52,210 bases of DNA from Mesotaenium endlicherianum (taxonomy: Eukaryota; Streptophyta; Zygnematophyceae; Zygnematales; Mesotaeniaceae). The stretch's first letter is position 1; each line of letters starts with the position of its first letter. The stretch lies in NCBI GenBank assembly GCA_009602735.1, contig WELA01003054.1, forward strand, positions 317,933 to 370,142, written 5' to 3'. Position numbers and translations under genes: made by a program. The notes beneath the pieces were generated by a model. It made no database searches. It was not told the DNA's origin and was given only the letters and a program-made list of their open reading frames with translations. Positions 1 through 11,342 of the stretch are shown in pieces.

Positions 1-26
1 GGGAGAGGCGGGTGGGGAGCATGCAG

Positions 27-3000
27 TGATGCGCGGCGGCGCGATGCATGCGGCGGCGGAGCTGGGCATGCGCATGCTGCTGAGCGGCGTGGAGCTGCGC
101 GACCCCCACCTGCAGGGCCTGCTGCGCTCCAAGCAGAAGGAGCGCCTGCGCGTATGTAACATAGTCACAGACTCACGCACGCTCAGGGAGGCACGTGCCG
201 GCACGCACATGCACGCATGCATGCGCACACGCGCGCTTTTGTTGGTGTCAGAGCCGCTGGAAGGTGATGGGAGAATTTAGAAACGCGAGTATGCAATGAG
301 TGGTAACTTCCAACTTGTATGGCATTGCAGCGATCAGACTGCCACTCGTCAGGTGTCGTCATGAAGCCGTATTTGACTTCAACTATGAGTTTCCAGCTGT
401 AGAAAGAAGGCTTACTGTTTCATAGTCTGGAACTTGTGGCTCTTATTGTCTTCAGGGAGGAGAACATCGCAGACCGTTGGAATTGCTTCATGCTCACACA
501 AGTTCCACACCCTCTGGCTTTCGATCACATAGATGGATCGGGCCTGCAGTAGTACTCTAGGACTAAATAAGCAAAGATGAACCAACTTGGAATACCGGAA
601 GGGGGGAGGATTTACACAAAGAAATTACAGGCCACCGCTACGCCTGTGCAGACCTCGCATAAAAATATGCATTTTGTAGCATGAATAACAGGACCGTTGA
701 GTAACTCCACGCCGGCGACCATTGCGACTCCTCACCAGTTGAAATACATCTCACAGCCTTAAATATGCCCCTCAAGGCTCACAGCACCGTCTTCACGTTG
801 TTACATTGTTGCACCTTGATCAACGTATGGCTGCGTTCTTGACAGCAGGAAGCGCACGCACGCTTGCATTTCCATCTTCGCGTGCTGCGATACACGCACG
901 GAACCTGAGAGCAACTGCCGCACCCAAGCGGGGCAGGTTGTCACTCACAGGATGAGACTCCTCATGATCGGGAGTTCCTCGCCATCCTTTCCATCTACAT
1001 GTGTGATGTACTACCTGTGTGATGTATGTGCAGAATCTGAGCAACTGCCGCATCCGGGCGGGCAAATCGCACTACCTGCTGGGCGTGGCCGACTTCACCG
1101 GCACCCTCCAAGAGGGAGAAGTCTTCCTCGTGCTGTGAGTGGCAAGCGCATGGCCGCACTCACGTTTAATCCGTGCTCCTCCGTGCGAAGTGATTGGTTT
1201 GCATGAGCCTTGCCCTCCTCCTGTGTTTATATGCGGAGGGCACAGTTGACCGTCGCGAGCCCTCCGCATGCATGTGCCAGCGCAGGCAAACACGGGCACG
1301 CACGCGACAGACACAATACGAGCACAGACACGACACACACACGCACACACACACGTGCTGCTTGTGCTGTCAATGACAGGTTATTTTCACACGTCCACTG
1401 TGCAGGGAAGAATAATGTGTTTGTGTGCCGCTAACGTGTTTGTTGGGCTGGAGAATGGTAGTGCTACGCATTGTCTTAGGACTTATATGACTTTGAGATG
1501 TTGCCTGTTCCAAAAACATCCACATTCCTTTGTGGGTACACAAAAGGGGGCCATGAACTCTAAATACATTGCTTATCATCACTCCCTGCCCCTTGCCGCT
1601 GTATGCAGAGACAACGGGCCCCTCGCCGGCGCCTGCCTGGTGCACCACTACCCGGCCGTCCAGATGGCGAACATCCGCAGGGTCACGGCTGTGGACTGCC
1701 CGGAGCTGCGGGAGTTCCTGCCGCCCGATGCGCGCCACTTCATTGCCTTCTCCACCAGGGGCAAGCGATCGGAGCCGGACAAGATGGCAGGCGGCGACCT
1801 GGACGGGGACTGCTTCCTCGTGATGCGCGACCCGCAGGCGCGCACGCTTCCTCCCCCTCTCACGCTTTCCTTCTGATTGCTCCACCTCCCAACATCCTCT
1901 CACCGGCCGTGCTGGACATGTGTGGGCATGCGTGCCTCTTTGTGCGCGTTGAGTGTGCAGTCTGTCGCTGCGCGTGTGTGTGTGTTCTCTCTCTCTGTGT
2001 GTGCGGGTGTTTGTGTGTGTGTAGTACACTTGGTGGGACGGGGCCGCAGGGGAGAGGAGCAAGGGAAAGGGAAGGATTTTTGCTTTTACCCCAGGGCCCA
2101 GAATGCAAACGGCACCAATGCATGAGCTTGCTCCTCTGCGACTGAAAACTCGTCTTATGCTCTGGGATGCATGCGGGTGCGCACGCGTGTGCGTGCTCGC
2201 GGGGTTGAGTGTATAGATGCAGATGACTAGCACGTTCAAGCCAAGCGACGACTTCCCGCCAGCAGATCTGGAAGGGCAAGATGGCGCCGGGCCCGACGCC
2301 CTCGGGCAAGCCAGTCCCGCCATCAAGGGACAGCGGGAGATCATGATGGAACTCTTCCTGGAAGGCTGCTACTCTCAGTACGCGCCCGCATGGCCTCCTC
2401 TTTGTAGAGGCAGCTAGGCCCTGCCTCTCTAAGCGTGCACCGCTCAACAGGATTTACTGCAATCCCCGTGTAGCTAGGCATCAGCCGGCCAGCATAAGTG
2501 TGTTCAATTTCGCTTGTGTGCAGATGAGGCGCGTGTAGAGCTGCCAGGGGAGCTGCTTCGCTCGTGCTGCTTTTGTAATCTGCACGAGAAAAAATGTGCA
2601 TCCTGTTGCTGCTGCACGCTTCCCATTGATTGCATGTGCAAGCTAGGTGGGCGGAGTACACGTGGAGGGGGGCGGCAGGCTCGCTCGTCGCAGCAGTGCA
2701 TTGCATGCAGTGCGACATCCTCATCCTCCGGCATCGATCTGCTCGGGAGGGCGACCAGCTGCAGCCATGTTCAGAGCAAGCGCGAGCGCTCTGCACTTCA
2801 TGACCATCACAGGCATGCATGCATGTGCCCATGCGCCGGAGTTCGTCCGGAACATTTGCTTCAAAGTTTTTCACAGTTCCTCCTCTGCATGGTGCAACGA
2901 GCGCAGGAACAACATTGGGCGTGCCTTTGTCCTGCACACAGCGTTCCTCGACAGGTGGGGCCCACACGACCCGCGGACAATCCGCATGGGTTTCTTGTAC

Positions 3001-5386
3001 GAGAAGTCTCTGGACGCCGAGAAGACCGGCAACAAGGTACCGCCAGCCCCAGCTCTTGAACGGCAGCCATGGCTCTGAGGGTCATGCTTGGTGGAGGGGG
3101 CTCTCCTTCTCTTCTCTTGACCTCCTCCTCCGCGTTGCAAGCGTGCAATCTTGAGCAGAATCGCTTTCACCATCTGCTGATTGTGAACATTGTTGAGTTC
3201 TAGGTCCTTATAATAATATAAGTGACTGCAGTGAAACTTTCCTGCTGAGCCAAGTTCGTCCCCTAGGCTCTTCTTTAAGACCCCCTTGGCCCCAATTGCA
3301 CACACACGCGCAGGCGGGCGCGCGCGCACACACACACACACACTCAGACACACACACGGACAGGCAATTTCAGGACAGTTTTGTTTCTGTATAGATTATG
3401 TGAGTATAACCCTTGACATAGACTCTGATCTCCGGAAGTAAGAAGGAAAAGTGATGTCCGCCCACCACACACCCCGCGGTCTTGTCGTCTGGGGGGCGTG
3501 CAGGTCGACATCCCCAAACAGCCGCAGTCCGTGTGCTTCCCCCACTACATGGAAATGGAAGGCAGCTACAAGTCTCGTGAGCTGCCCGGTGTCATCTACG
3601 ACCTTGTCATGGGATCTATTCCCACACTCCATGCTAACGGTGGGCCTTCTTGTTCGCGTTCTCCTACTTTGTGCATGTTTGCATGGGCTTGGCCTCACAG
3701 CATGCAAAATATTGCTCTGGGGAGAGTCGCTACACAGCATGGTGTGCATGGGTGTGCTTTTATCTACCAATGCTTGCGTGCGTGTGTTTTGAGTGTGCAT
3801 GTCCTCGATAGGGAGAGTGTGTATGAGTGTGTGTGAATAGGACATGAATCACAAACTTGAGTGAAAGCAGCTTTATGCGCATAGGTTGAAAGAGTGCTCG
3901 TATGTGCGTGTGAGTTCGTGAGGGTGTGTGTACACGTGCATGTATGTCTGTGTGTGCCTATGCGGGCGTATCCAAGATCACGTGCACTGTGAGCTAGAGA
4001 GACAGGCGGAGAGTGGCAATGTTTGACTGGAATGCGACCCACCTTTCCACGTTCCGTTGTGGTGCAGGGCCTGAAGTACAGTGCGTGCGACGTGGGCGTG
4101 TTTGTGCTTTTGTGTATATGTGCACAAGTTTTCCATTTCATAGTGTTGCAGGGCCTGAAGAACATTGTGGGCTGCGTGGGCGTGGGTGTGCGTTTGTGTG
4201 TGCATGCACAGAAGGATGCAGAAGGGTGTTGAGGGACAATATGCTCGTGAAGTTCCACGTTGACCACCCCATCCCTTACGACCTACAGGACGTGATTGGG
4301 AACGAGATGAAGACATTCAATGTGAGGCTCGCACGGATCCCCCAGCTCAAGGGCAGCCCTGAGAGGGAGGCCATGCTGGAGCAGAATGAAGTGTGCTACC
4401 GGGAGGTACACAGCACATCCAGACCTGCCACCGTCGCTCCTTGCCACACCGCAAGATAGCTTCTCGCAAATTTGACGTCTATGGACCTTGGTCGTTATAC
4501 TTTGCAGGAAGCGGCCTGGCGCGGATTTGGAGCGCAGGGGGTCACGGTTGAAGCAAACTGTTGTAGACTCGCGTCTATGACCGTCTCTTCAATCTTTTTC
4601 TGTAATCTTTTTTTGCAACTGGCCTTAGAGGTCCTCACTCCAATCTGCAGAGTTCTTGGATCTCGACGAGTGAAGAGTCAAATGGACTGGTGAAGACTTT
4701 CGAGACGTTCTTCTTGATGTCTTTAATTGAAGGACCTCGGAAGTGTACTATGAATTTTGCTTGCACGACGTATGTACTTGGATGATGGTGACAATCTGTT
4801 TCTTTCTTCTGCTGGACCTTATATATGTGTTGAGTTTGTGCGACAAGGTGATTTTTGGTGGTTGTCACACACGCACACAAACACACACGCGCACATACAC
4901 ACACACACTCACACACACTAACTATGTCATAAGCAGCATGATTTGCCATCAAAATGGAACCTATTCTTGCTGCTCTCTTTGTGCGTGACTTTTCAGAACA
5001 TTATTGGGGATTGGTCTCCCACCAAGGATGTGCCCACGCCTCCGTTGGAGCTCCTCAAAAGGGCGGCGTTTGTCTACGTCCATGGCTACGACGAGGTCGA
5101 GAAGCGACTCTGGAAGAAGTCAATAGAGGAGTATGCCGACTGCGGGGGTGCCTGCTCGTTTGAGGAGGCATTCATGAGCATGAGGGCACCCTGCATGCAG
5201 CGCGTGTGGGGCGTGTTCGGGGACCTCCTGTGCTCCATCAAGGCGTCTCTGCAGGGGCCGGCGCTCATCTCATGGCCGGCCTGGCTGAGCATTGCCGGCC
5301 CCTCGTGTGCTGCGCTTGAGCCGTCTGCGACTTTCAGCATAGGCGATGTCGCATCTGCCGGTGCCGCTGAGGTGTTTGAAGATTGA
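27..5386 (+). CDS. RDR: Eukaryotic RNA-dependent RNA polymerase (RDR), 3' part, spliced
   Basis: RDR enzymes copy single-stranded RNA into double-stranded RNA for small-RNA silencing. Exons I can place: 27-151, 1034-1134, 1609-about 1837, 2217-2377, 2907-3036, 3504-3639, 4212-4405 and 4997-5386 (stop TGA 5384-5386). Reading phases match at all junctions tested (151/1034, 1134/1609, 2377/2907, 3036/3504, 3639/4212). Visible family features are the block around GKSHYLLGVADFTGTL, then the catalytic motif GGDLDGD in exon 3, then NNIGRAF and SLDAEKTGNKVDIPK. DLDGD is the form in the RDR1/2/6 (alpha) class; gamma RDRs have DFDGD. The donor after ...MRDPQ (about 1837) is not a clear GT, and an extra small exon between 4405 and 4997 is possible. 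The N-terminal half lies outside the window. Family assignment is secure; exon 3/4 and 7/8 edges are not. Confidence 0.88.
902..935 (+). repeat. Decayed partial copy of the following RDR exon
   Basis: A stretch with GAGCAACTGCCGCA followed by a GCGGGGCA-like block closely resembles the start of the real exon at 1034, which has the same GAGCAACTGCCGCA and then GCGGGCA. The upstream copy has a 2-base insertion and no good reading frame. It looks like a short tandem duplication of an exon start that has decayed inside the intron. Confidence 0.5.
1284..1364. repeat. CA-rich microsatellite in RDR intron
   Basis: Alternating CA/CG dinucleotides with short interruptions fill this part of the intron between 1135 and 1608. 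Similar CA or GT runs occur in other RDR introns at about 1970-2030 (GT), 3298-3360 (CA), 3895-3960 (GT) and 4866-4920 (CA). Long antisense reading frames over these tracts are products of the repeat. Confidence 0.85.
4044..4211 (+). repeat. 84-bp tandem duplication in an RDR intron
   Basis: Two adjacent units share GCAGGGCCTGAAG (4064-4076 and 4148-4160, exactly 84 bases apart), preceded by TTCCA and followed by a GTGGGCGTG block and a GTGTG-rich tail. Both units end up next to AG acceptors; only the acceptor at 4210-4211 fits the phase of the flanking exons. The period is a multiple of three, so the frame is open through both units. Confidence 0.65.
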
Positions 5387-5750
5387 GTTGAAGACGAGGA
5401 TGATGTAGCATATATGGCTTGCCTACTGGCACACTCGTAACGCCGTTGCTGTGCTTGCAGATTGGGCCACAACAAGTGAAAGTTTTGAACATATGTATGT
5501 AGTGACAATAGGTGTAGATACTTATCTTTTGAATGCAGTGGATTCTTTCCCATGCGGTCACGTAGGGCTATATTGTTATATGCTTGTAGATAAGAGTTGC
5601 GCTTGGGCGAATGCATTTGTTGAAGCTGTACATATAGGAATTTTAATACTTCAGGTAGAAATGCTGGCATGTGGTGGTGGACGGTATGCAAAGGCTATGT
5701 TGGTTTTGTAATGATGTACTCGTATGGTAGTGTTATCTGGATTCTGTAAT
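5387..5750 (+). terminator. RDR 3' UTR with TGTAA polyadenylation signals
   Basis: After the RDR stop codon comes a less GC-rich stretch with no reading frame of note. TGTAA, the usual chlorophyte poly(A) signal, occurs at 5708-5712 and 5746-5750. Transcription probably ends shortly after one of these. Confidence 0.55.
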
Positions 5751-7860
5751 AACCATTGCAATTTTTTTTCATCAAATAAGGAACTTCAAAACCAAAAACA
5801 GCTTACTTCCTTTCAGTACTCTTCACCATTTTAATGCGTTATCTGCGCAAGCCAATTGTCCTTGTTGATTTTATTTGACTACCTCTCTCTCCCTCCCTCC
5901 AGAGGGTGAGGGAGAGAGAGAGGAGGGGAGAGGGAGGGGGAGAGGGGGAGGGATTTAATTAGTGCATGTTCGTTTCTGTTTTGTCTTGCGTATGCATATT
6001 TGTAAGTACTTGCGCGGGCGGGTCCTTTCGCCTCGCATCCAGCAAACTTGTCACGCATGTAATCATGTTACAAGGGACAGGACAGTAGGGGGTAACCATA
6101 TTCAGGACTCACTCTGGACTCTGCTGGACAGCGGGGTGCAGGTACTCCAGTGCAGCTGCCAGGGTGCTAAGCATGGGATACGGCGTTCTGGGTACAGGTG
6201 TGCAGGGTTCACAATGCAGAAAATACGAGGATCCAGGATGCAAGGTACAGGGTCAGGGTGCAGAATAGACATTAGAAATTTGGATCTCTGGGACCAGGGA
6301 GGCTGTTTCTGCCAGTGCGCTGGTGAACAGGGGGTGCACAGCCAGAGGTACGTAGAGGCTGCGGCCTGCAGGCTGTGTCAGGCCGCCCGATGGTTTGTTG
6401 TGGTGCCTGGAAGTGATGTTAGTTGGCGGAGGCTCTAATGCAGACCGGATGCCGGGGGGACTGTAGGTGTGGGTTATGCACGCATACGTGTCGTTTCACA
6501 TGCGCGCACATGAGTGTAAGTACAGCTAGTGTAGGTCTGGCACGCGCTCGCGGGCTTTGGATGTTGATCTGATGTGTCGAGGGATTTATCATTTGAGGTG
6601 TTGGTTTCGTGGGAGTGGGAGTGGGAGTTCCGTGTGGGGGTCTTGGAGGCAAATGGAGGCAGCTTGGAGGGCAGCCTCTGGAGGCGTGGGAGGGGTATCT
6701 TGTACATTTGTAGCAGGGTCGGCTTCCTCTATTTTTTTCAATCTTTTGGTTTCACAGTTGATATTGATGCTTTATAAGCTCACGGAAGCATGTTCTACAA
6801 TCAATCCGCTTTCCCCTCCCTCAAGGGAAACAAGCACACTCGCTCACGTGCATATAGACACGACACACACACGCGCACACACACATACACACACGGGGGT
6901 GCGTGTGTGTGGCACGGGAGGGTGCGTGTATACATGCGCTCACGCACCCAAGAGGAGCAACCTTGAGGAAGTGGCCAGAGAATTGCTGGGGGCCGTCGCG
7001 GCAAAGGCAGGATGATGGCTTTTGCGGCCATTGACTCGTCATTGTCTTCTCAGAATCCGAGGGCGAGTGCGAGAAGTTATAGCTTGCTCTATTGTGGGCA
7101 ACAAGATCTGGGTGGGCGGAAGCGCCTTTTGGAGCGCCCCGCACAGCCTCGGGCCCTGCGGGCAGCACTTTCCACTCCATGGCCGACTCTACCCTCCTCT
7201 GCAAGGTGAGCTGACGCTCTATTGCTGCTAGCTGTCCTATCATTCAGACACACGTGCAACTATCACCTGCATAGAGGACAAGGAGGGGGGGGGGGGGAGG
7301 GGAGGAGCACGTGGCGGGGCGCCCGGATGCTGATGATGGAAACGGTTTGCGATGGCCAGAGGTGTCATGACGGTTGCCAACCTCATCAACTTCCCGCTCT
7401 TTGTGGTGCCGCCAGCTGGCGACGACGAGCTCCAGGGCATCTAGGAAGGTTGGCGCGCTCCCCCCCTCCCTTCCTGCGTTATATGTGTTGCTATGCATTC
7501 AGGCTTGTGGGCAGGAAGAAAACATCTCTCCCCCCTCCACCTTCCGCAAACCACCTACTCACCCATTCACCCACCCTTGTAGCACTCCAATCTCCACGTA
7601 GGAGAGAGAGGGGAGGCCTTCCTGTTTGGCCCCTCAACAGCTCCACGCACACACATACACACGGGCGGGGCACACACACAAACACACACACACGCACACA
7701 GGCACACACATAAAGGTCAGCCCCCTTTATCACTGCTTGCCTGTGGCACCTCGCATGTGATGAGGTGGGCGATACGAGGAGGTTAGGGAGGCGTGAGAAC
7801 TAGGGTGAGGGTAAGTTAGAACAAGTTTCAGATTCTTGTGGTTTTGACTTCTTAGGGCTG
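5751..7860. other. Intergenic region with simple repeats, no gene recognised
   Basis: This holds a pyrimidine run facing a purine run (about 5880-5955), a stretch of loosely repeated CAGGGTGCAGG-like words (about 6120-6260), CA tracts (about 6858-6910 and 7640-7712) and a G run near 7285. Short open stretches, for example 7368-7444 on the plus strand, look coding-like but match nothing I know and have no convincing splice partners. Confidence 0.5.
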
Positions 7861-7880
7861 GGGGCATCACCTGGCTGGTG

Positions 7881-8830
7881 AGGACGTGGACGGTGGTATG
7901 AGTTCAGGGTGCATGATGCTGACATATAGAGCCTTGTGGGCGTGCCACGTGGCATTCCACGCAATCTTGTCGCCCCTCCTGAAGGTGGCATATACCACTG
8001 CCACGTGGTAGGTATCGCTGCGGAACTCACTGTATTGAATATGAGGCAGCAGCATGCCCAGCGGGCCGGTCGGGTCGCCACCTATCATAGGCCTCCCCCC
8101 CCCCCTTCGCCTCAGCCACGCCAAGAAGGGCGAGGGAAGACAAGGAGTATAACACGAGCACGCACGCTTGGTGAGAGGGAATGCGGGCACGTGGACCCAC
8201 ACACAAAAACAAGAGTCGCAGGCACACTTGCGCTTGCACGCACGCAAACAGGGCAGGGAAATGGGAGGGGAGGGTGAGGGGCTGCTCTTGGGTCGCTGAC
8301 CGATACATTAAAGTTTGGAGTTAACCTCCAGCCATGGCCCAAACCCTGAAGCATCGTAAGAACCGTTAGCGGGCGGCGACATCCTCTCAATGACAGCTGG
8401 CAGTACGACGTCAAGGCCCTGCCCCATCCAAGCAGACGTGTGACCAGGCACTCGGTGGCGGCTGCATCGACGTGCACTTCAGCTGCGCATGCAAGCCTGG
8501 CACGTCAGCGGTTTGCTTGTTAATCACCGGCACAGTCGCCAGCTCTGCCTCAAACGCCAGAAAGGAGTTGGCCACCGCTTGTCCCTGCCACCCGGCACCA
8601 GTGCAAGATAAAAGCTCGGCCACCGTACGATCTTGGAAATATGCACAAAGCAGGCACGCGAGAGCTAAGGCCCGGCCCCGGTTCAGGCCAAGGCAGGCAG
8701 GCAGTGACATGCCGTCCATTCAGTGCCAAGTGGCAGAGATACCTGCTTCCTCCTTCCTGCGCTTGCATTCATCCAGAGGGGCTCCTTGAGGTACGAGCCT
8801 CAATGGGCCAGGTCCCAGCGCGCCCCCGTG
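7881..8830 (-). CDS. Possible unidentified gene, minus strand, exon fragments only
   Basis: Several minus-strand segments look protein-coding by composition. One (about 8090 down to 7881) contains PLGMLLPHIQYSEFRSDTY and later FRRGDKIAWNATWHAHKAL and ends at a TGA. Another (about 8420 down to 8310) contains VLPAVIERMSPPANGSYD and GFGPWLEVNSK. A third (about 8660 down to 8470) contains DRTVAELLSCTGAGWQGQ and FLAFEAELATVPVINKQ. They lie in compatible order for one spliced gene, but I could not fix splice sites or a start, and I do not recognise the family. It may equally be chance open frame in GC-rich DNA. Confidence 0.3.
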
Positions 8831-11270
8831 GGTGCACCTCAAGGACATAGCTTGCGGGCAGGTCAGCCTTGGCAGCAGTGGATGTGCGTACTGGCTGGGC
8901 CCCCTGCTGCCCAGTTGGGGGGGGGGGGGTATGGGGAGAGAGGGGGAGGAGCAGCAGTGCCAGGCTCCAGCCGTTGGCTTGCTGGGGGAGGCGGGCGGCG
9001 CAGATCGAGGAGAAGCCAAGTGCCCTTTCTGCGCCTTTGCTTCTCTGCTGTCGCACCCTGCTTTTGATACACGCGCAGCTCTGTGGGGGAGCTTTTGCCG
9101 AGCGCTGGGACATGTGTACCGATCGCTTTTGATTAGTGCAATGTAAGAGCCCAGGTTTGAATCTTTAGGCTGCCTGGTGCTGGTTGGAAGTGGAGTGGGG
9201 ACGCTGGTGGGAGGAGGATTGGCGTCCGAGTATAGGAGTGGAAGACGTAGGAATGTAGTTCCAGGCACCCTCGGATAGTCCTAGTGGCCAAGAATTTGTG
9301 CAAGGATCACTTGTTTTCGTTGCTTGGCGCCAATGATCATGTAAGCGGTCGCATGCAGGAGCGCATGTTGCTCTTCTATGTGGCGACTGACAGCACCAAA
9401 TCCAGGAGCTGACTCCGGAGCTTCATATATTCATCATGTCAAGCAACAATCATGGCATGAGACTTCTGCATACTCGCATACTGTGATCTTTAACTTTTAA
9501 CATAATGTTAGCAAGGAAGCTTGCTGCTCATCAGCAACTACCTGACCTTGAACTAGTAGTACCAAGTAACCACCTGCAAGGTGACCTCACCTGCTCTGAA
9601 TTTTCACTTCACTTACTCTTTCTTTATCTTCAATACACAAATAACCACTTTACACTCGATACTTAATTCTTACTGGTTCCATCTTTCAATAGATCACTAA
9701 CCTTGATAGTTTGATCTGATCTTGTCAGTCTGCGCAACCAGCCAAAGCTGCAGCATCAGCAACAGGTTGGCCACTCTTCAAAAACACTTTTCTGCAACAT
9801 GTGTGTCGAGTTTGAGCAGTGAAGAGTGTACCCACATACTTGATGTTGAATTTCTATAGGCCCTGCACGAATGAGAGACCCCTTGGAGCAGAGGCCACTG
9901 GAGGAGCGGCAGGAGCAGCAGCAGTGAGTATGTGTGCTTAGGTTGACTATCTATTAACTTTATGTAATTATGCAGCAAGTTTTTGGTTTAGTGAAGTTTT
10001 GACACGTTGGAACATGTCACAGCAGTACCTGAGCAGTAAACGCAACATCTGATGCACCAACTGCATCCACATGAATAGTCTTATACCATGTTTAAGGTTG
10101 CAAGAACATGTGCTCCGTGACATAACTTTCATTCTGCACTTGCCCCTAGAATGAAGGTTGCTTATGGAACTTTCCGTGATTGCAATTTGTCTGGTCCTAT
10201 GCTTTTAGGTATGTTTTCAGATCTGCACAGTTTGGTACCGGGTAATAATATGTCCTTTGCATGATCAAGTAAACTGCACATATAATCTGACATAGTTACA
10301 CTTGACATTCATATCATTTGAATCTGGACCACTCCAGTCTCAGTGACTTGGATGACCTACCTACACTCCACCGTAACAAAATAATCAATGTGGCATGATT
10401 ATAGACCGGATTTTTGTCCCTTTTCAGAGGAAGGTAAAGTAGCATCACTACAAATAGTAAAAGATGCATGTATAGGTGATTGACATCTGTCTATTTGCCA
10501 CTTATACTGACCAAAGTTGACATGTTTCAAAGTAAACTTGCATATTCTAGAGTGCACCTGCACATCTGTGAACTGCCCTTGTAACCTAGAACTTAATAGT
10601 CTGAGACAGCGCTACTGTCCCATTGAATAGTACATTCACGTTACATAAAGAGGGTCAGACTTGCTTTTGATGTTAGCATATATACACCAATTGATAGTGT
10701 TCTCCCTAGCAGGATGGTTAACCCAGGAGGGTCTTTAGTCAAAAACAGAAATATGCACCAGAAGAGGTTTTTCATCATCGTCAACTTCTGCAGCAGGTTG
10801 ACTGCCATCATCTGCTTGCAAAAAGCCAGACACAGTCATTAGTATATTTACTTCATATTCGGGGAAAATTCCCTGTTAAATACAAAAGCACATCCATGGA
10901 AATGTTGATGCCAATGTACAGTATGGGTGGTCTTAAATGGAGCAATTACACATGACCATGCAGGACACTCTTACAAAGATTAGACGCATAGGTTTGTGAA
11001 ACAAGGAATCAATTGCGAAGTGCAACTAACAACGTGGAAAAGAAGGAGATTATAAGGTGCTAGCTTTTTCTACTACAAAGTCTAACAGGAAGTATATGTT
11101 ACGTGATTCATCACCTTCTCTGCAGAACAAATTTACTTCCATTTTGATACAACAGAAAAGAGTTATAAAAGATGCTGTTACACCGTAAGTGATAACTGGG
11201 ACACTGACACTTTTTGCAACTTATATACACGAGACTGATGCTATATCAGTCTCCATCTTTCCATCATATA
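8831..11270. other. Non-coding region, GC-rich then AT-richer
   Basis: The first part to about 9130 has a G run near 8918 and open frames in several phases without family resemblance. From about 9300 base composition becomes AT-richer and stops are frequent in all frames. I see no RNA gene, repeat or mobile element here. Confidence 0.5.
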
Positions 11271-11276
11271 ACTAAT

Positions 11277-11301
11277 TTACAATTGAGGAAATACCATTAC
11301 A
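11277..11301 (-). terminator. TGTAA poly(A) signals of the LEA gene
   Basis: On the minus strand TGTAA occurs at 11301-11297 and 11281-11277, about 42 and 62 bases past the LEA stop codon. This matches the signal seen after the RDR gene and supports a chlorophyte origin. Confidence 0.55.
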
Positions 11302-11342
11302 GAGCTGTCTACACTTTGTCAAATGTGTACTTTCGTGACAAT

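Noticed and set aside
1370-2344. 324-codon minus-strand open frame over the RDR gene
   Set aside because: It runs antisense to the exon with the DLDGD motif and through CA/GT repeats, which remain open in several frames.
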